A stretch of DNA of 64,000 bases, taken from NCBI GenBank assembly GCA_012845835.1, contig JABAKD010000021.1, positions 1,563,185 to 1,627,184 of the forward strand, read 5' to 3'. The stretch's first letter is position 1. Every line of letters starts with the position of its first letter. Below the pieces are notes generated by a model. That model searched no databases and was not told the DNA's origin. It worked only from the letters and a program-made list of their open reading frames with translations. Source of the DNA: Undaria pinnatifida. Taxonomy: Eukaryota > Sar > Phaeophyceae > Laminariales > Alariaceae. Shown one piece after another: positions 62,950-64,000 of this stretch. The translations under genes were made by a program, and so were the position numbers.

Positions 62950-63200
62950 AGATTGATTCTACGATAGCCTCCCCCCCGAAATACTAGCAATATTGTCTTT
63001 GACGAAAGTCTCATGGCTGCTCGGCACGAAGTAGGATGCTATGCGTATGCACATGGTTTCTTGTTTGCGAAAGGACTATCAAGCGATGACGGCGGGGTAG
63101 AATAGAGCGCCGTGTTTCAGGAGACCCGGTCGCGGAGTAACTGGGTTCAACACAGCGGTTTCGCTACACTATCGTTTGGCGGGGGGGGGTACTGTAGCCT
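62950..63200 (+). repeat. CCGGCGATTT repeat family, copy 8
   Basis: GATTGATTCTACGATAGCCT, GTCTCATGGCTGCTCGGCAC, TCAAGCGATGACGGCGGGGT, TTTCAGGAGACCCGGTCGCG, then a G11 run. Confidence 0.65.
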
Positions 63201-63634
63201 CGTGGCTGAACGCGCAAACCTGATGATCGGAAATTATTGATATGACTCTACCAAAAAGAAAAAGTATCCCTCTCTCATAGAAGGTGTCAAACGAGGACCC
63301 ACTGTTGTAGTCCATCATGGAGAGCTTTGTCTATCCACACGAAAAGACAACGAAACAGACGAAATATGGCTCAATGTGTTTGATAGAGAATGAAGCACGT
63401 CCGTGTCGGGAATCGGGGTCCTACGATATTGTCGAAAACGCAAACGAGCACCCCAAGACCAGTTGCGGATGCAGCTCGTCGCGTGCAGGCTGGCAAGTGC
63501 ACGCCAAGCGCAACCGATTTTAGGCTCTTGCTGATAACGTGGGCAGGCATGAGGTAGTTTCTGGATTGGCCAGCCAGCCAGGCCAGGCATTTGTCTAATT
63601 CTTTTCCCACCCACCCGCCGCTATTTTTTCTCAG

Positions 63635-63671
63635 AGTCGTTGATTTCTTTCAAAATATCATAGCGACATTA
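63635..63671 (+). CDS. Possible gene 2 short exon after the second span
   Basis: T-rich tract and TTTTTTCTCAG acceptor. One base completes the split Arg codon of the exon at 62456, then VVDFFQNIIATL to a weak donor (TTA before GTGGGT). The hydrophobic/amphipathic continuation after PYR is reasonable for a membrane protein, but the open frame continues into a repeat fragment and other donors are possible. Confidence 0.28.
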
Positions 63672-63689
63672 GTGGGTTCACCCTTGGAG

Positions 63690-63880
63690 ACTTTCATTTT
63701 TGCAGAGGAGCTCAAGATCATTCGAGCGAGTGATCCCCCCTGGTCTCAAGCCTTCGTGCTGTTCCAGCAGTTTTGCGACATGAATCCGCCGTGGAATGGT
63801 TACCTATGCTGCGCCATACGGATCGAGTAAACGGTCTTAGTCGGTGAGGAACACAGTCACTCGCGCGCGAGTGGCTAAAA
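63690..63880. repeat. CACTCGCGCGAGTG family, diverged copy
   Basis: CATTCGAGCGAGTGATCCCC at 63719 and CAGTCACTCGCGCGCGAGTG at 63855 are the two internal palindromes; outer ends are lost. The word TTTGCGACATGAATCCGCCG matches 40535. Confidence 0.55.
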
Positions 63881-64000
63881 ATCCGGCAGTGAGAAAAAAA
63901 TGGGGGCATGATAACACTACAATACCGTGCCCTTGCCAGACAACATCGAATCGTGACTACTACCTAGCACCAAAGGCCATGCGTTCCTCGTCGGGTTATC

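Noticed and set aside
1-64000. Bacterial or viral systems, CRISPR arrays, rRNA genes, integrated large viruses
   Set aside because: No operon-like runs of long frames, no regular repeat-spacer arrays, no rRNA signatures and no transposase, reverse transcriptase, integrase or capsid-like frames were recognisable on either strand.

Overview
This is eukaryotic nuclear DNA. It has no operons, no ribosome-binding sites and no long uninterrupted reading frames. Coding sequence appears as short exons with pyrimidine-tract/CAG acceptors, GTGAGT- or GTACG-type donors, codons mostly ending in G or C, and introns up to about 9 kb packed with small transposon-derived repeats. The style (large repeat-filled introns, Ser/Asn/Ala-rich low-complexity exons, many MITE families) would suit a large-genome stramenopile alga such as a brown alga. 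That placement is an inference; no marker gene here proves it.

Three split genes can be assembled by hand. Gene 1 (+, 7561-26110) joins seven exons with matching phases into a predicted 681-residue, low-complexity, probably nuclear protein ending in a compact charged tail. Gene 3 (-, about 47289 down to 35260) has four or five exons encoding a protein I do not recognise; one exon may contain a 1-base homopolymer discrepancy, and the last exon does not match the phase of the one before. Gene 2 (+, 55588 to beyond the right edge, perhaps from 48898) encodes a multi-pass membrane protein whose visible part resembles the TM segment and loop between the PLAT and channel regions of polycystin-1-like proteins. 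Genes 1 and 3 converge; genes 3 and 2 diverge.

Region by region: 1-5.9 kb holds one possible exon, nested inverted-repeat elements, two Tourist-like elements facing each other, a tandem array of tRNA-like units and a foldback element with telomere-like repeats. 7.5-26.1 kb is gene 1 with its introns. 26.1-35.2 kb is repeat-rich with a duplicated micro-exon. 35.3-47.3 kb is gene 3, whose presumed last intron contains a 2-kb satellite with a 455-bp higher-order period. 47.5-64 kb is dominated by four short repeat families, with the gene 2 exons between them.

The most unusual signal is that several assembled exons have decayed partial copies (exon plus splice junction) a few hundred bases to about 2 kb away in the flanking intron or 3' flank. 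They occur beside gene 1 exons 4, 6 and 7, gene 3 exons at 42.6 and 38.0 kb, and a micro-exon at 33.7 kb. This suggests that these introns grow partly by local duplication of exon/intron junctions, and that such copies could occasionally serve as alternative exons.
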